Positions 26,177 through 37,572 of a stretch of DNA of 64,000 nucleotides are shown here, in pieces. Position numbers and translations under genes: made by a program. The notes beneath the pieces were generated by a model. It saw only the letters and a list, made by a program, of their open reading frames with translations, ran no database searches and was not told where the DNA came from. Source of the DNA: Kitasatospora sp. NBC_00315 (GTDB lineage: Bacteria; Actinomycetota; Actinomycetes; Streptomycetales; Streptomycetaceae); assembly GCF_041435095.1 (NCBI RefSeq), contig NZ_CP108025.1, forward strand, positions 3,844,001-3,908,000. The letters run 5' to 3'. The first letter of the stretch is position 1, and each line of letters opens with the position of its first letter.

Positions 26177-27067
26177 TCAGCCCTTGAGGCCGCCGGAGGT
26201 CAAGCCGGACATGATGCTGCGCTGGAAGAACAGGAAGACCAGGATCGTGGGCGCCGAGGCGATGGCCAGCGCCGCGATGATCACGTTCTGCGGCAGGCCG
26301 GTGGCCAGCGACCTGATGCCGATGTTGAGCGTCTGGTCGGCCGGGTTCGGCTCGACCAGCATCGGCCAGAGGAAGTCCTTCCAGACGTTGACCACCGCGA
26401 AGATCGACACGACGCCGAGGATCGGCTTCGACATCGGCAGCACGATCGAGCGCAGCGTCCGCAGCGGGGAGGCGCCGTCGATGGCGGCGGCGGCCAGCAG
26501 ATCCTGCGGAATGGAGTCGAAGAACCGCTTCAGCAGGAAGATGTTGAAGGCGTTGGCCACGGTGGGCAGCCAGATCGCCCAGGGGGTGCCGATCAGGTTC
26601 ACGTGAACCAGCGGCAGGTCGAGCACGGTCAGGTACTGCGGCACGATCAGGACGGCCGAGGGGATCATCAGCGTCGCCAGCATCATGCCGAGGATGACGT
26701 TGCCGAGCACCGGCCGCAGCTTGGACAGCGAGTAGGCCGCGGCCACGTCGAAGACCAGCTGGAAGGCGAGCGCGCCGAGCGCGTAGTAGACGGTGTTGAA
26801 GAGCAGGCGGCCCATCTTGAGCTGGTGCCAGGCGGTGCTGTAGGTGTCCCAGTGGATCTTCGACGGGAAGAGCGTCGGCGGGCTCTGGATCACTTCCTGG
26901 GTGGACTTCAGACCACCGGTGAACAGCCAGTACAGCGGGCCGATGAAGACCAGGGTGAAGACGACCACCACGACGGTCAGGACCGTCCAGTAGACGGCCT
27001 TCCCGAGCGGCCGGTTGAGTTGGGTCTGCGGGACGATCGTCCGCATCTGGGTTTCCTTCGCTGCCAC
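26177..27067 (-). CDS. aglG: ABC sugar transporter permease (MalG/AglG type)
   Basis: A 296-residue carbohydrate ABC permease with about six membrane segments and the ATPase-contact EAA loop AAAAIDGASPLRTLRSIVLP near residue 210. It forms a heterodimeric channel with the permease encoded just upstream. The GTG at 27067 is chosen because a strong GGAAGGGAG site lies 6 nt ahead; the internal ATG at residue 8 lacks one. The 14-bp gap to the upstream permease indicates one transcript. The gene set has no ATPase, which is normal for Streptomyces sugar importers that share MsiK encoded elsewhere. Confidence 0.9.
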   Translation of the reverse strand: MAAKETQMRTIVPQTQLNRPLGKAVYWTVLTVVVVVFTLVFIGPLYWLFTGGLKSTQEVIQSPPTLFPSKIHWDTYSTAWHQLKMGRLLFNTVYYALGALAFQLVFDVAAAYSLSKLRPVLGNVILGMMLATLMIPSAVLIVPQYLTVLDLPLVHVNLIGTPWAIWLPTVANAFNIFLLKRFFDSIPQDLLAAAAIDGASPLRTLRSIVLPMSKPILGVVSIFAVVNVWKDFLWPMLVEPNPADQTLNIGIRSLATGLPQNVIIAALAIASAPTILVFLFFQRSIMSGLTSGGLKG

Positions 27068-27081
27068 GGTCGACTCCCTTC

Positions 27082-28059
27082 CTAGTCGTTGGTGCGGCTC
27101 AGCCGCGCGTACAGGGCGGAGAATCCGGAGAGCACCACGAGCATGACCAGGCCGAGGGCCGAGGCGACGCCGTAGTTGTTGCCGCCCAGGTCGAACGCGT
27201 ACTCGTAGACCAGGTACACGACGGACATGGTCGAGTTCTGCGGGCCGTTGCCACCGGTCAGCAGGAACGGCTCGACGAAGACCTGCATGGTCGCGACGAT
27301 CTGGAGCAGCAGCAGCAGCGAGAGGATCAGCCTGGTCTGCGGGATGGTGACGTGCCAGATCTTGCGGAACAGGCCGGCGCCGTCCAGGTCGGCCGCCTCG
27401 TACAGCTCTCCGGGAATGCCCTGCAGGGCCGCGAGGTAGATCAGGGTGGCGCCGCCCATGTTCATCCAGGTCGCCGCGATCACCACCGAGATCATCGCGG
27501 TGCTGGGCGAGTTGAGCCAGGCCGAGGTGGGCAGGTGCAGGGTCTCCAGGATGCGGTTGAAGAGCCCGTAGTCCGGGTTGTAGAAGTACTTGAACAGCAG
27601 CACCGCCGCGACCGGCGGCATCATCACCGGGATGTACACCAGGATCCGCAGGTACGCCTTGGCGTGCCGCAGCTCGTTCAGCAGCACCGCCACGAAGAAC
27701 GGCACCGCGAAGCCGAGCACCAGGGCGAGCGCGGTGAACAGGAAGGTGTTGCGCCAGGCGTGCCAGAAGTCCGGATCGTGGAAGATCCGGTCCAGGTTGT
27801 CGAAACCGACCCAGGTGGTCTTGCCCCGCTTGGTCTTCTGGAAGCTCATGATGACTTCGCGGACCATCGGGTACCAGGTGAAGAAGCCGAAGCACAGCAG
27901 CGCGCCGAAGAGGAAGCCGTGGGCCGAGATGTTCCGGCGGAGCTTGAGGCCGAACCCCGAACGCTCCCGGCCCTCGGAGCCGCCCCGGCTCCCGGCGGGG
28001 CCGCGGCCCGCTTGCGCGGACCGGCGGTTGGTCTTGTAGGGGGAGATGGTCCCGGCCAT
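27082..28059 (-). CDS. aglF: ABC sugar transporter permease (MalF/AglF type)
   Basis: A 325-residue permease of the MalF class: a polar, Gly/Arg-rich N-terminal tail of about 45 residues, six predicted membrane segments starting near FLFGALLCFGFF, and the EAA loop YEAADLDGAGLFRKIWHVTI near residue 226. It pairs with the MalG-type permease encoded downstream. It follows the solute-binding protein gene after a 91-bp gap containing a stable hairpin. Confidence 0.9.
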   Translation of the reverse strand: MAGTISPYKTNRRSAQAGRGPAGSRGGSEGRERSGFGLKLRRNISAHGFLFGALLCFGFFTWYPMVREVIMSFQKTKRGKTTWVGFDNLDRIFHDPDFWHAWRNTFLFTALALVLGFAVPFFVAVLLNELRHAKAYLRILVYIPVMMPPVAAVLLFKYFYNPDYGLFNRILETLHLPTSAWLNSPSTAMISVVIAATWMNMGGATLIYLAALQGIPGELYEAADLDGAGLFRKIWHVTIPQTRLILSLLLLLQIVATMQVFVEPFLLTGGNGPQNSTMSVVYLVYEYAFDLGGNNYGVASALGLVMLVVLSGFSALYARLSRTND

Positions 28060-28114
28060 CGGTTCTCCTGGTGTGCTGGCTGAGCTGGCTGGTCGGTGGA
28101 CGGTTGCCAGGGGT

Positions 28115-28144
28115 ACGGGGGCCGGCCGGTGGGCCGGCCCCCGT
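28115..28144. promoter_or_regulatory. Intercistronic hairpin between binding protein and permease genes
   Basis: A perfect 13-bp stem (28115-28127 with 28132-28144) with a 4-nt loop, directly after the solute-binding protein stop and before the permease. Such hairpins stabilise the 5' message or partly terminate, giving more binding protein than permease, as known for malE-malF type operons. Confidence 0.55.
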
Positions 28145-28150
28145 CCGCTG

Positions 28151-29557
28151 CTACTGGAGGCTCGACAGGACCTGGTTGGCCTGGCTCTCGGCGTCGTTGA
28201 GCAGCTTGGTGATGTCCGCGTTCTTGTCCGTCAGCACGGCGGAGACCGCGGCGTCCAGCACCTTGTAGAGCTGCTGGGCGTTGGCCGGCTCGGTCTTGCC
28301 GGGCACCTGGGTCGCGACGTACGGCGCGTAGTTCTTCACCGGGACGGTCGCGCTGGCGGCCTTCGCGGTGTTGTCGGCCTCCAGGGAGGCGCCGCCGAAG
28401 AAGCTCGGCTGCGGGATGCCGACCGGCAGGCCGTCCGTCTTGTTGCGGGCGTAGTCGAACTGGCCCTTGCCCATGGTGAGGTACTTGAAGTTGACCCAGG
28501 CGATGCCCGCCTTGATCTGGTCCGGGGTGGAGCCCTTCTTGAAGTAGCGGCCGTCACCGCCGAGCAGGGCGGACTTGCCACCGGGCATCGGGCCCATGCC
28601 GTAGTCCTCGTAGTTGCCCTTGAGGGTCTGCACCATGTAGGTGATGTCGTCCGGCGCGCCGACGTACATGCCGAGCTTGTCGGTCGAGGTCTGCGTCATG
28701 AGGTCCGGCCACTTCAGGCCCTGGGTGGCGCCCATGGTGTTGTCGGTCCAGCGCATGTCGTACAGGTTCTGCAGGACCTGCTTGCCCTCGGGGCTGTTGA
28801 ACGCGACCTTCTTGCCGTCGTCGGAGAGCATCTTCCCGCCGAGCCCGTACAGCTCGGAGGTGAAGTGCCAGCCGCCCTGGTTGGTGGCGCTGTAGTCGCC
28901 GTAGCCGTTGACGCCGTTGCCGAGCGCGGCGATCTTCTTCGCGTCCTCGCGGATCTCGGCCCAGGTCGTCGGGGGCTTCTCCGGGTCCAGGCCGGCCTGG
29001 GTGAAGAGCTTGCGGTTGTAGATCAGACCCATCTTGTAGTTGGTGACCGGCAGGCCGTAGAGCTTGCCGTCACTGTCCTTGAGGGTGCCGAGCACCGACG
29101 GGTCGATGTCCTTGAGCGCCGGGACGGTCTTGTCGTTGACGTAGGCCGAGATGTCCTCGGCCGCACCGGCGTCGAGGATCTGGCTGGTGTCGGTGAAGTA
29201 CGCGTAGAAGAGGTCGGGCTGGGTCTTGCCCGCGAGCTGCGCGGTGAACTTCGCGGGCTCCTCGCACGGCTGGCCGTCGGTGGCCTTGATCGTGACGTTC
29301 GGGTAGATCTTGTTGAACGCCGCGATGTCGTCGGCCCACTGCTTGCGCTCGGCCGGCTTGGTGGTCGGCGGCTGGCAGTCGGCGGTGATGGTGACCTTGG
29401 TGGCCGGGTCCAGCGGCGCGGCGGCGTCGCTCGCCTTGCCGCCGGAGTCGCCGGACGACTTGCCGTCGCCGGAGCTGCCGCACGCGGCGGCCGAGAGGGC
29501 CAGACCGGCGACGACGACCGCGACGGCGGATCTGTGGAGAAGCCCGTTTGTCTTCAT
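28151..29557 (-). CDS. aglE: Extracellular sugar-binding lipoprotein of the ABC importer
   Basis: A 468-residue family 1 solute-binding protein. The N-terminus is a lipoprotein signal (basic start, hydrophobic VAVVVAGLALSAAAC, lipid anchor near Cys26) followed by a Gly/Ser/Lys linker. The mature part has the usual maltose/oligosaccharide-binding layout (VTITADCQPP at the start, WTDNTMG and YMVQTLKGNY inside). It delivers oligosaccharides to the two permeases downstream. The ATG at 29557 is the natural start of the signal peptide. It is the first gene of the five-gene leftward operon, so the operators upstream (29817-29853) would control the whole locus. Ligand is inferred to be an alpha-glucan oligomer. 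Confidence 0.9.
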   Translation of the reverse strand: MKTNGLLHRSAVAVVVAGLALSAAACGSSGDGKSSGDSGGKASDAAAPLDPATKVTITADCQPPTTKPAERKQWADDIAAFNKIYPNVTIKATDGQPCEEPAKFTAQLAGKTQPDLFYAYFTDTSQILDAGAAEDISAYVNDKTVPALKDIDPSVLGTLKDSDGKLYGLPVTNYKMGLIYNRKLFTQAGLDPEKPPTTWAEIREDAKKIAALGNGVNGYGDYSATNQGGWHFTSELYGLGGKMLSDDGKKVAFNSPEGKQVLQNLYDMRWTDNTMGATQGLKWPDLMTQTSTDKLGMYVGAPDDITYMVQTLKGNYEDYGMGPMPGGKSALLGGDGRYFKKGSTPDQIKAGIAWVNFKYLTMGKGQFDYARNKTDGLPVGIPQPSFFGGASLEADNTAKAASATVPVKNYAPYVATQVPGKTEPANAQQLYKVLDAAVSAVLTDKNADITKLLNDAESQANQVLSSLQ

Positions 29558-29816
29558 GTGCGGGTGGACCCTTCTACAAGCACGGTGGGCACGGTTGGCG
29601 CTCGGGGCGCAGGAGAGCCCATGTGTTCCGGTGGGGGCCGCCCCGTCGGGGGGACGGGGCGGGGAGGTGCGGTTGAGGAGGTGCACTCTTCGGTTGCGGC
29701 TCTGGTGCCCGGCGGCGTCCGTCGTGGGCCCTCGGAGGGCCTCCGGCGGGGTACCCCCTGGCGGCGCCGCTCACTTAACCACTCCCCGACAGATGACCAC
29801 AAGATGTCTACAGGAT

Positions 29817-29853
29817 TTCGCAAAAACACGATACTTAGTCGTGACTTTGCGAA
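29817..29853. promoter_or_regulatory. Nested inverted repeats upstream of the sugar operon
   Basis: Outer perfect 8-bp arms TTCGCAAA and TTTGCGAA are 21 nt apart; inside them CACGA-7 nt-TCGTG forms a second repeat with the same centre. The site is about 260 bp upstream of the binding-protein gene in an AT-rich patch. The GCAAA/TTTGC cores resemble the half-sites at the lacI gene at 19440-19475. Confidence 0.5.
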
Positions 29854-29889
29854 CCGTCCGACCGCAACGGCCGGGCCCGGGACATGACA

Positions 29890-29919
29890 GGAGGGTGCGG
29901 GCCGAAGCCCGCACCCTCC
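29890..29919. terminator. Stem-loop terminator after the second lacI gene
   Basis: A perfect 13-bp stem (29890-29902 with 29907-29919) with a CGAA tetraloop, 33 nt past the lacI stop on the minus strand. Confidence 0.8.
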
Positions 29920-29951
29920 TCGGAACCCTCCCGGCCGCCCCCGGCGCGCCC

Positions 29952-30971
29952 TCACCCCCGGGGCGTCACCCGTGCCGGGCCGCTGGAGGCACGCACCACG
30001 AGATCCGGCTCGAAGGACACCTCGTCGTGGTCGACCCGGGCCCCCGCGATCTCGCTGACCAGCAGGTCCACGGCGGCCTTGGCCATCGCCTCGATCGGCT
30101 GGCGGATCGTGGTCAGCGGCGGATCCGTGCAGGTCATGAACGACGAGTCGTCGTACCCGATCACCGAGAGGTCCTCCGGTACGGACAGCAGGCGCCGGCG
30201 GGCCGCCCGGATCGCACCGAGCGCCAGGGGGTCACTGGCGCAGACGATCCCGGTCACGCCGTGCCGCAGCAGGCGTCCGGCGGCCGCCTGGCCGCCCTCC
30301 AGCGAGAACAGCGCCCGCTCGACGAACACCTGGACCGGCGCCAGGCCGGCGCGCGCCGCGTGCGCGCGGGCGGCGGCCAGCTTCCGGTTGGACGGGACGT
30401 GGTCCTGCGGCCCCAGGATCAGACCGATCCGCTCGTGACCGAGCTGGCGCAGGTGCCCGAAGGCCTGCTCCACGGCCACCGCGTCGTCGCAGGAGACCCG
30501 GGGGAAGTCGAGGGCGCCGGTGCCCGCGTTCAGCAGCACGGTCGGTACTCCGCGCTCGAACAACCGGGCGTAGTGCCCGTGCGGGGCGTCGTCCTGGGCG
30601 TAGAGGCCGCCGAAGAAGACGACCCCCGAGACCTGCTGCTGCAGCAGCAGGCCGACGTACTCCGGTTCGGAGACCCCGCCGGCGGTCTGCGTGCAGAGCA
30701 CCGGCGTGAACCCGTTCTGGGCGAGCGCCGCCCCGACGCTCTCGGCGAAGGCCGGGAAGATCGGGTTCTGCAGCTCCGGCAGTACCAGGCCGACCAGGCG
30801 CGAGCGCTGCCCGCGCAGCTGCGTCGGCCGTTCGTAGCCGAGGACGTCCAGGGCGGTCAGCACCGCCACCCGGGTGCTCTCCGAGACGCCGGGCCGGTCG
30901 TTGAGCACCCGGCTGACCGTTGCCTCGCTCATACCGACCTTCTTAGCCACCGCCGCAAGTCGTCGCGTCAT
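29952..30971 (-). CDS. LacI-family transcriptional regulator (second paralogue)
   Basis: A 339-residue LacI-family regulator, collinear with and closely similar to the one at 18403-19416 (shared blocks include VVFFGGLYAQ, RVSCDDAVAVEQA and SFMTCTDPPLTT). The DNA-binding head differs by only a few residues (GMSEATVSRVLND against GVSEATVSRVLNE). The sugar-contacting domain is also conserved, so both may see related inducers. The gene lies upstream of the binding-protein operon, in the same direction, with a terminator between. It starts at the ATG at 30971. No copy of the palindrome found at the first lacI gene is seen in front of this one. Confidence 0.9.
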   Translation of the reverse strand: MTRRLAAVAKKVGMSEATVSRVLNDRPGVSESTRVAVLTALDVLGYERPTQLRGQRSRLVGLVLPELQNPIFPAFAESVGAALAQNGFTPVLCTQTAGGVSEPEYVGLLLQQQVSGVVFFGGLYAQDDAPHGHYARLFERGVPTVLLNAGTGALDFPRVSCDDAVAVEQAFGHLRQLGHERIGLILGPQDHVPSNRKLAAARAHAARAGLAPVQVFVERALFSLEGGQAAAGRLLRHGVTGIVCASDPLALGAIRAARRRLLSVPEDLSVIGYDDSSFMTCTDPPLTTIRQPIEAMAKAAVDLLVSEIAGARVDHDEVSFEPDLVVRASSGPARVTPRG

Positions 30972-31135
30972 GGACGCGATCCTAGGGCAGAAAGATCGGC
31001 AGTATTTTCGTCACTCTGCTTGTTTTTTCCAGACACGTGTCATGAAGTGTCATCACGACGCCGCGAGCGGGCGCCGTCACACCCGGCGCGGGCGCGGGAG
31101 GGGGCGCCGGCGCGACAGCGGCGGGTGGCGGCCGG

Positions 31136-31195
31136 GCAGGGGCGAGCGGGTGGCGCCCGAGCAGGGGCGAGCGGGTGGCGGCCGAGCAGGGACGG
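31136..31195. repeat. 25-bp tandem repeat
   Basis: Units beginning GCAGGGGCGAGCGGG start at 31136 and 31161, with a partial third at 31186. It is an imperfect GC-rich repeat just upstream of the small gene at 31242. Confidence 0.6.
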
Positions 31196-31241
31196 CCGGG
31201 TCGCGAAAGGGGGCCGGGCCCACTCGCGAGAAGATGAGGGC

Positions 31242-31460
31242 ATGAACAACGAGCAGACCCCACCCGGCTCCGCGACCGAGCGCAGGCAGCGACTCCTGGC
31301 GACGATGCGGCGCGACGGCGGCTCCTGGGACTGGCGGCGCGCCCGCGAGACCTACCAGCCGCGCCCCGACCCGCGTACCGTGCGCCGCGACCTCCAGCTG
31401 CTCTGCCGTGAGAAGCAGCTCGTCCGCGTCGAGGGCGGCGAGTACCAGGCCGTCGAATAG
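31242..31460 (+). CDS. Small hypothetical winged-helix-like protein
   Basis: A 72-residue basic protein I cannot name. The sequence reads like a minimal winged helix: SATERRQRLLATMRRDGGSWDWRRA, then TVRRDLQLLCREKQLVRVEGGEY as recognition helix and wing, similar in style to the DeoR/FaeA-type HTH. Support for it being a real gene: a Shine-Dalgarno-like GAAGATGAGG before the ATG, even codon usage with G/C in third positions, and a perfect stem-loop terminator 14 bp after the stop. Its role and partners are unknown. Confidence 0.6.
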   Translation: MNNEQTPPGSATERRQRLLATMRRDGGSWDWRRARETYQPRPDPRTVRRDLQLLCREKQLVRVEGGEYQAVE

Positions 31461-31474
31461 TGACCAGACGCACA

Positions 31475-31507
31475 GGTGCGGGGCGGCCCACCGGTCCGCC
31501 CCGCACC
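31475..31507. terminator. Stem-loop terminator after the small gene
   Basis: A perfect 12-bp stem (31475-31486 with 31496-31507) and a 9-nt loop, 14 bp after the stop codon at 31460. Confidence 0.7.
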
Positions 31508-31847
31508 GCCCGGCGACCCGATCCGGCCCGGTCCGCCGACCCCGCGAACGGGCCCCGGCCCGGCGGCGCGTGGACATCGTCCCGGGTCGCGGGCCTGTCA
31601 TCGCCCCTGGTGACGGCCCGTCACCTCGGCCGGGGCGCCGCCCGGCACGCCGGTTCGTGCACGAGCGAAATCGCCCCGCCGAGTGCCCGCGAGCACCGCC
31701 CGGGGAGCAGTTTCGGCCAAATCCCCTGACCCGATCAGGGGGTGGTGCCGGTTCAAGGTCATCTGACTGCGCAGGTTTATCCCGAAGGAGTAGCCTGCCC
31801 ATCAGATCTCCCATCCCTTAAGGAAGCGGAAGAGGGCGGTTACCGCC
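31508..31847. other. Leader region of kgd
   Basis: A 340-bp stretch without a supported gene. The final 130 bp before kgd, less GC-rich than the rest, probably hold its promoter. I see no clear -35/-10 pair, riboswitch or repeat. Confidence 0.4.
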
Positions 31848-35564
<3,717 letters not shown>

Positions 35565-35583
35565 GGCGGCCCGCTCCGCGGGA

Positions 35584-35618
35584 CTCGGCCCGCCGGGAGG
35601 GACTCCCGGCGGGCCGAG
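35584..35618. terminator. Terminator after kgd
   Basis: A perfect 16-bp stem (35584-35599 with 35603-35618) with a 3-nt loop, 20 bp after the stop. Confidence 0.85.
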
Positions 35619-35663
35619 CGTGTGACGGCCGATCTGCGCCGGCACGCTTCCGGGACAGGCCCG

Positions 35664-35719
35664 GTGACAGGAAGGCGGTACCTCCGCTCGGCGCGGAGGT
35701 ACCGCCTTCCTGCTGTCAC
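35664..35719. repeat. Long inverted repeat behind the kgd terminator
   Basis: A 20-bp perfect stem (35668-35687 with 35693-35712, each arm containing GGTACC) extends past a short bulge to GTGACAG...CTGTCAC at the base, spanning 56 bp. It follows the kgd terminator by 45 bp. It could be a second terminator or a relic of a small mobile repeat. Confidence 0.65.
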
Positions 35720-35720
35720 C

Positions 35721-36600
35721 GCCGTCCTGCCGTCCCCCGCCCCGCTCACCGCCGTCCCGCCGTCCCGGCCGTCCCCGACAGCTTCGGGCCGACGCCCGTA
35801 CGGCGCCGGCGCGCGGCGCGAGCAGCCGGGCCACCGGACCGGGCTCCGCCCGGTGCGATCTGCGCCCGGTCGCAGCGGAGCCCACCGCACCGCACCGGCG
35901 TGCTCCATGCCCCGGCGAGCCGGCGCCCGTGCCCGAGGCCCCCGGACCGCGTGCTCGACTCCCGGCCCCCGACGGCCCCCGACGGCCCCCGACGGCCCCC
36001 GGGGCCGCCCACGACGCCGGGAGGCAGCGCGAACACCCCCGGCGGTCCGTCGGGGGTGCGGTGGCCGGCCGGTGCCGGGGCAGGCCCGGGGACGCGCTCC
36101 CGAGGCGGCGCGACCGGCGGTGGAAAACCGCAGTTCACGCCCGGGAAACACACGCGACGAGCTGATTTTGGACATCCGGGCGGCAATATTCTCCGGCTCC
36201 GTCCGCGCTTTTGATCGTGCGTCGCCGCTCGGCGGAGGATGGCCGGTCCGGCCGCCCCGGCAGAGGATCATTGCACAGGGATCAAGGCATCGCATCGCTG
36301 CAGAGCCCTAATTTTTTGTCAATGGCAACCTCATCCACATGGTAAAAGTTTTGACATATATTGGCGCTGCGACAATGGCTGAAATTAGCGCCCTGCAGGG
36401 CCGCTCCCACTGCGCCGACATGGGAGGACTCGCTCCCTCCGCTTCACGTACCGCCGGGCCACAGGGCTGACGCGGACCATTTCGGCCACCATCGGCGGCG
36501 CCGGCCCGGCCCCCCGTGGCAAATACCGGACAAGCCGACCCCGATCCGGATATCCATTTCGGCGACAGGGCGACAAACGGGACATTGCGGGATGCAAGTA
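35721..36600. other. 880-bp gene-free region between kgd and the polyketide cluster
   Basis: No gene is supported; the open frames here have Pro/Arg/Ala-only composition and no homology. A 10-bp tandem repeat sits at 35961-36000. From about 36130 to 36400 the base composition drops sharply to AT-rich, unlike most of the window, which marks the left border of the polyketide cluster. Confidence 0.5.
35961..36000. repeat. 10-bp tandem repeat
   Basis: Three perfect GACGGCCCCC units (35971-36000) preceded by one degenerate unit (35961-35970). Confidence 0.75.
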
Positions 36601-36605
36601 TTTCA

Positions 36606-36640
36606 TTGACATCCAGGTCCGAGCGATGAAGTATCTTCAT
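36606..36640 (+). promoter_or_regulatory. Candidate promoter and operator of the SARP gene
   Basis: TTGACA at 36606-36611 and AAGTAT at 36629-36634 have 17-bp spacing, giving a leader of about 70 nt before the SARP GTG. A perfect 6-3-6 palindrome ATGAAG-TAT-CTTCAT (36626-36640) covers the -10, as expected for a repressor site. Confidence 0.4.
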
Positions 36641-36711
36641 GAGATCAAGTCGTTAGCTGACCCGCCTCGTTTAATTTTCGTCGATATTTGCGATCACGCC
36701 TTGGAGGTTCA

Positions 36712-37545
36712 GTGATAGCCCGTCTTCTGGGACCGCTCGACGTGCGGGTGAACGGGTTCTCGATCGTGCCGACCGCGCCGAAGCCGCGAAAGGTACTGGC
36801 GCTCCTGGTGGTGCACGCCAACCGTGTGGTGGGCACCTCGACCCTGATGCGGGAGTTGTGGCGCGAGGAGCCGCCGCACAGCTCGGCCACCACGCTCCAG
36901 ACGTACATCCTGCTGCTCCGCAAGCTCCTGGCCGAGGCCCACGGCGGCGACATGCACGCGGCCAAGCAGCAGCTCGCGACGTACCCCGGCGGCTACATGC
37001 TGCGGATGTCCGGCGACGCGGTGGACCTGTACGAGTTCGACCGGCTCTGCGTCCTCGGCCGCCAGCAACTGGGCCGGCGCGAGAACGAGGCCGCGTCCAG
37101 GACACTGCGCCGGGCCCTGGACATGTGGCAGGGCAACGCCCTGGTCGACGTCCGGCTGGGGCCGATCCTCGACGTGGAGGTCTCCCGGCTGGAGGAGAGC
37201 TGCCTGGGCGCGCTGGAGCAGCGCATCGAGGCCGACCTGCGACTCGGCCGCCATCACGAGCTGGTCAGCGAGCTGACCGCGCTCACCCGCAAGTTCCCGC
37301 TGTACGAGAACCTGCACGCCCAGCTGATGCTCGCGCTCTACCGCTCGGGCCGCAAGGCCAGCGCCCTGGAGGCCTACCACCAACTGCGGGCGAACTTCGT
37401 CGACGAGCTCGGTCTGGAGCCCTCCGCCCGGATGAGCGAGCTGCACAGTGCCATCCTCGCCTCACGCTCCACGCTGGACGTCAGCAGCTATCCGCGTCCG
37501 CTGCTGCTGGACAACTTCGAGGTGGAGCGCAGCGCCGTCTCGTAG
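36712..37545 (+). CDS. SARP-family pathway-specific activator
   Basis: A 277-residue Streptomyces antibiotic regulatory protein. Residues about 1-95 form the OmpR-type winged helix (ARLLGPLDVRVNGFSIVPTA at the start and ATTLQTYILLLRKLL as the DNA-reading part). Residues about 100-250 form the bacterial transcriptional activation domain (YEFDRLCVLGRQQL, DELGLEPSARMSELHSAIL). SARPs bind heptamer direct repeats with an 11-bp period next to -10 boxes; five such arrays lie in this cluster. The start is the GTG at 36712, with GGAGG 4 nt ahead. There is no TTA codon in the gene, so no direct bldA control. It converges on the KSIII gene with only 27 bp between stops. Confidence 0.93.
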   Translation: MIARLLGPLDVRVNGFSIVPTAPKPRKVLALLVVHANRVVGTSTLMRELWREEPPHSSATTLQTYILLLRKLLAEAHGGDMHAAKQQLATYPGGYMLRMSGDAVDLYEFDRLCVLGRQQLGRRENEAASRTLRRALDMWQGNALVDVRLGPILDVEVSRLEESCLGALEQRIEADLRLGRHHELVSELTALTRKFPLYENLHAQLMLALYRSGRKASALEAYHQLRANFVDELGLEPSARMSELHSAILASRSTLDVSSYPRPLLLDNFEVERSAVS

Positions 37546-37572
37546 GCGCGTGCTGCCCTGGGTGCGGCCAGG

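Noticed and set aside
31740..31840. Possible -35/-10 promoter of kgd
   Set aside because: Candidate hexamers have spacing of more than 20 bp.
35622..36311. 229-residue open frame in the gene-free region
   Set aside because: Arg/Pro/Ala-rich, crosses a 10-bp tandem repeat, no start signal and no family features.
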